Under the pieces are notes generated by a model. The model did no database searches. It saw nothing but the letters and a program-made list of their open reading frames with translations, and was not told where the DNA came from. This document shows, piece after piece, positions 63,162 to 64,000 of a stretch of 64,000 bases of DNA (positions are counted from its first letter, which is position 1; the number at the start of each line of letters is the position of its first letter). Location: positions 1-64,000 of the forward strand of contig JAFSFD010000005.1 of NCBI GenBank assembly GCA_017435365.1. Direction: 5' to 3'. The DNA comes from Akkermansia sp. (GTDB lineage Bacteria; Verrucomicrobiota; Verrucomicrobiia; Verrucomicrobiales; Akkermansiaceae). Position numbers and translations under genes: made by a program.

Positions 63162-63644
63162 ATGAAGGATACATTCACACAGGTGATACGGCTGGGTATC
63201 ATCATGCTCATTCTGGCTTTTGTGCTGGGCTGGGCAGATGCGATTATCTTTGTGCCGCGGCGCTTGCCGGCCTGTGTGCAGGAGAAGCTGCCGGAGGGGC
63301 GTATCTGCATGGAGACGCTCTCGACCCGCCACCGGAACCGGGTGGTGTGGGTGGATGCCCGCAGCCAGGCGGATTTTGAGCTCAACCACCTCATGCTGCC
63401 GGATAACCGCATGTTCCCCATCCGCAAGGGGCCGGAGATGCAGCAGCAGATTGATGCCGCCATAGGCCGCCTGCTGGAGGCCGCAGATAATGGGGAGTGC
63501 ATTGTGGTCTTCTGCACGAATGAGTGCACCGCCTCCGAAGAAATTGCCGCTGAGCTGCGCGAGCTGGGCATGCTGGAGGTCCCCGTCTATGTGCTGGAGG
63601 GCGGCTGGGAGGTGCTCAAAGCCAGCGGTCTGGCCGCGGACTGA
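63162..63644 (+). CDS. Membrane-anchored rhodanese-like protein
   Basis: 160 residues. An N-terminal membrane helix (LGIIMLILAFVLGWADAIIF) precedes a rhodanese-fold domain. The conserved WVDARSQADFELNHL (about 63-77) starts the fold, and VVFCTNECTASEEIA carries the candidate catalytic Cys118, followed by VYVLEGGWEVLKASGL. It could relay sulfur or sense thiols at the membrane, facing the side opposite its short N-terminus. The active-site loop CTNECTA is slightly longer than the classic six-residue loop, so activity is uncertain. There is no obvious operon partner. Confidence 0.85.
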   Translation: MKDTFTQVIRLGIIMLILAFVLGWADAIIFVPRRLPACVQEKLPEGRICMETLSTRHRNRVVWVDARSQADFELNHLMLPDNRMFPIRKGPEMQQQIDAAIGRLLEAADNGECIVVFCTNECTASEEIAAELRELGMLEVPVYVLEGGWEVLKASGLAAD

Positions 63645-63660
63645 GCCGGAGGTGCAATGT

Positions 63661-63687
63661 GCTTCGGAGCACGGGACTTCAGTCCCG
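63661..63687. repeat. Fragment of the palindromic element
   Basis: CTTCGGAGCACGGGACTTCA and the following TCCCG match one arm of the five full copies; the second arm is absent. It lies 17 bp after the rhodanese stop. Confidence 0.7.
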
Positions 63688-63719
63688 TAAATCCTGGTGA
63701 GCTTAATTTCCGCGTTTCG

Positions 63720-63763
63720 AAAAAAAAAGCTTGCTCCCGCTCCCCCGGTGGGGAAGCAGGAGC
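63720..63763 (-). terminator. Terminator of the partial right-edge gene
   Basis: On the minus strand, GCTCC and GGAGC arms (63733-63737 and 63759-63763) enclose a GC-rich stem with TCCCC/GGGGA, followed by nine Ts (As at 63720-63728). Confidence 0.8.
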
Positions 63764-63799
63764 CATTCAGGGAACAGAAGGTTTTCTGTATCAGGCAAC

Positions 63800-64000
63800 T
63801 CAGGCCTGCTCGCCCTGCACCATGACGAGGCGGAGGGGAGTGGAAGCCACGAGCTCACCGTCGAGGGTGATGTTGATGGCGTAGGTGCCCACCTTCTCGA
63901 AGCGGAGGCCCTGGAAGTTCATGATGAGGTTGCGGGTCAGGAAGGAAGCACCCTCGGGCAGAGCGACCTTGAGGTCACCCACGATGGGCATGCGCTCCTT
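63800..64000 (-). CDS. C-terminal part of a DUF6941-like protein
   Basis: The last 66 codons of a minus-strand gene that begins beyond the window. The visible residues include FQGLRFEKVGTYAINITLDGELVASTPLRLVMV, a beta-rich stretch like the end of DUF6941 proteins (a GTY...V.DGE pattern). No function is known for that family. Its terminator follows 37 bp after the stop. The start is not in view; an in-frame ATG at 63991 is probably internal. Too little is seen for a firm identity. Confidence 0.6.
   Translation of the reverse strand, partial: KERMPIVGDLKVALPEGASFLTRNLIMNFQGLRFEKVGTYAINITLDGELVASTPLRLVMVQGEQA

Overview
The window looks like the chromosome of a host-associated Verrucomicrobiota bacterium close to Akkermansia. 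This is an inference from gene content: a giant autotransporter with an Akkermansia-style signal peptide and beta-strand repeats, an N-acetylhexosamine-kinase-like protein, many small outer-membrane lipoproteins, and a moderately GC-rich backbone with AT-rich accessory islands. No rRNA or other decisive marker is present.

Layout. 0.2-6.0 kb: an alpha-2-macroglobulin-like envelope protein (minus strand) that has lost its thioester motif. 6.0-6.6 kb: repeats. 6.7-17.9 kb: one 3755-residue autotransporter (minus). 18.3-19.9 kb: an AbiE-type toxin-antitoxin pair. 20.0-23.0 kb: an AbiL/RloAB-like defence cassette bracketed by ~100-bp direct repeats, with further repeats upstream. 23.2-34.3 kb: mostly housekeeping genes (carB, miaA, argS), a membrane protein, a DUF805 protein and a candidate 6S-like RNA. 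34.4-38.7 kb: two lipoproteins, a candidate replication origin (DnaA-box cluster at about 35.75-35.99 kb), ribD and two tandem paralogous lipoproteins. Six parS-like palindromes lie between 29.5 and 37.1 kb, around that origin. 38.8-48.6 kb: a type I restriction-modification locus (hsdM-hsdS ... hsdR) interrupted by a DUF4365-like gene and a Septu-like ATPase/HNH pair. 48.6-63.6 kb: a FAD oxidoreductase, cysE and polyprenyl synthase operon; a PH-domain membrane pair; fhs; a thioredoxin-like protein; a sugar-kinase-like operon; holA-mnmG; tRNA-Gln; and a rhodanese. The window ends in a partial DUF6941-like gene.

Two threads run through the region. First, many genes have a good sigma-70-like promoter whose -10 box ends only 6-12 nt before the start codon. 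In six cases the gap is 6-7 nt, which predicts leaderless mRNAs, explains the shortage of Shine-Dalgarno sequences and fixes several starts (for example GTG for holA). Second, intergenic spaces hold several repeat families: a palindromic element of about 110-180 bp in five copies plus a fragment, a related 400-bp element, and arrays of short hairpins whose arms differ but whose spacers are conserved.

The three defence-type loci (AbiE, AbiL-like, type I RM with Septu-like genes) lie on either side of the origin segment. All functional calls come from reading the translations. No database search, GC-skew or alignment calculation was run.
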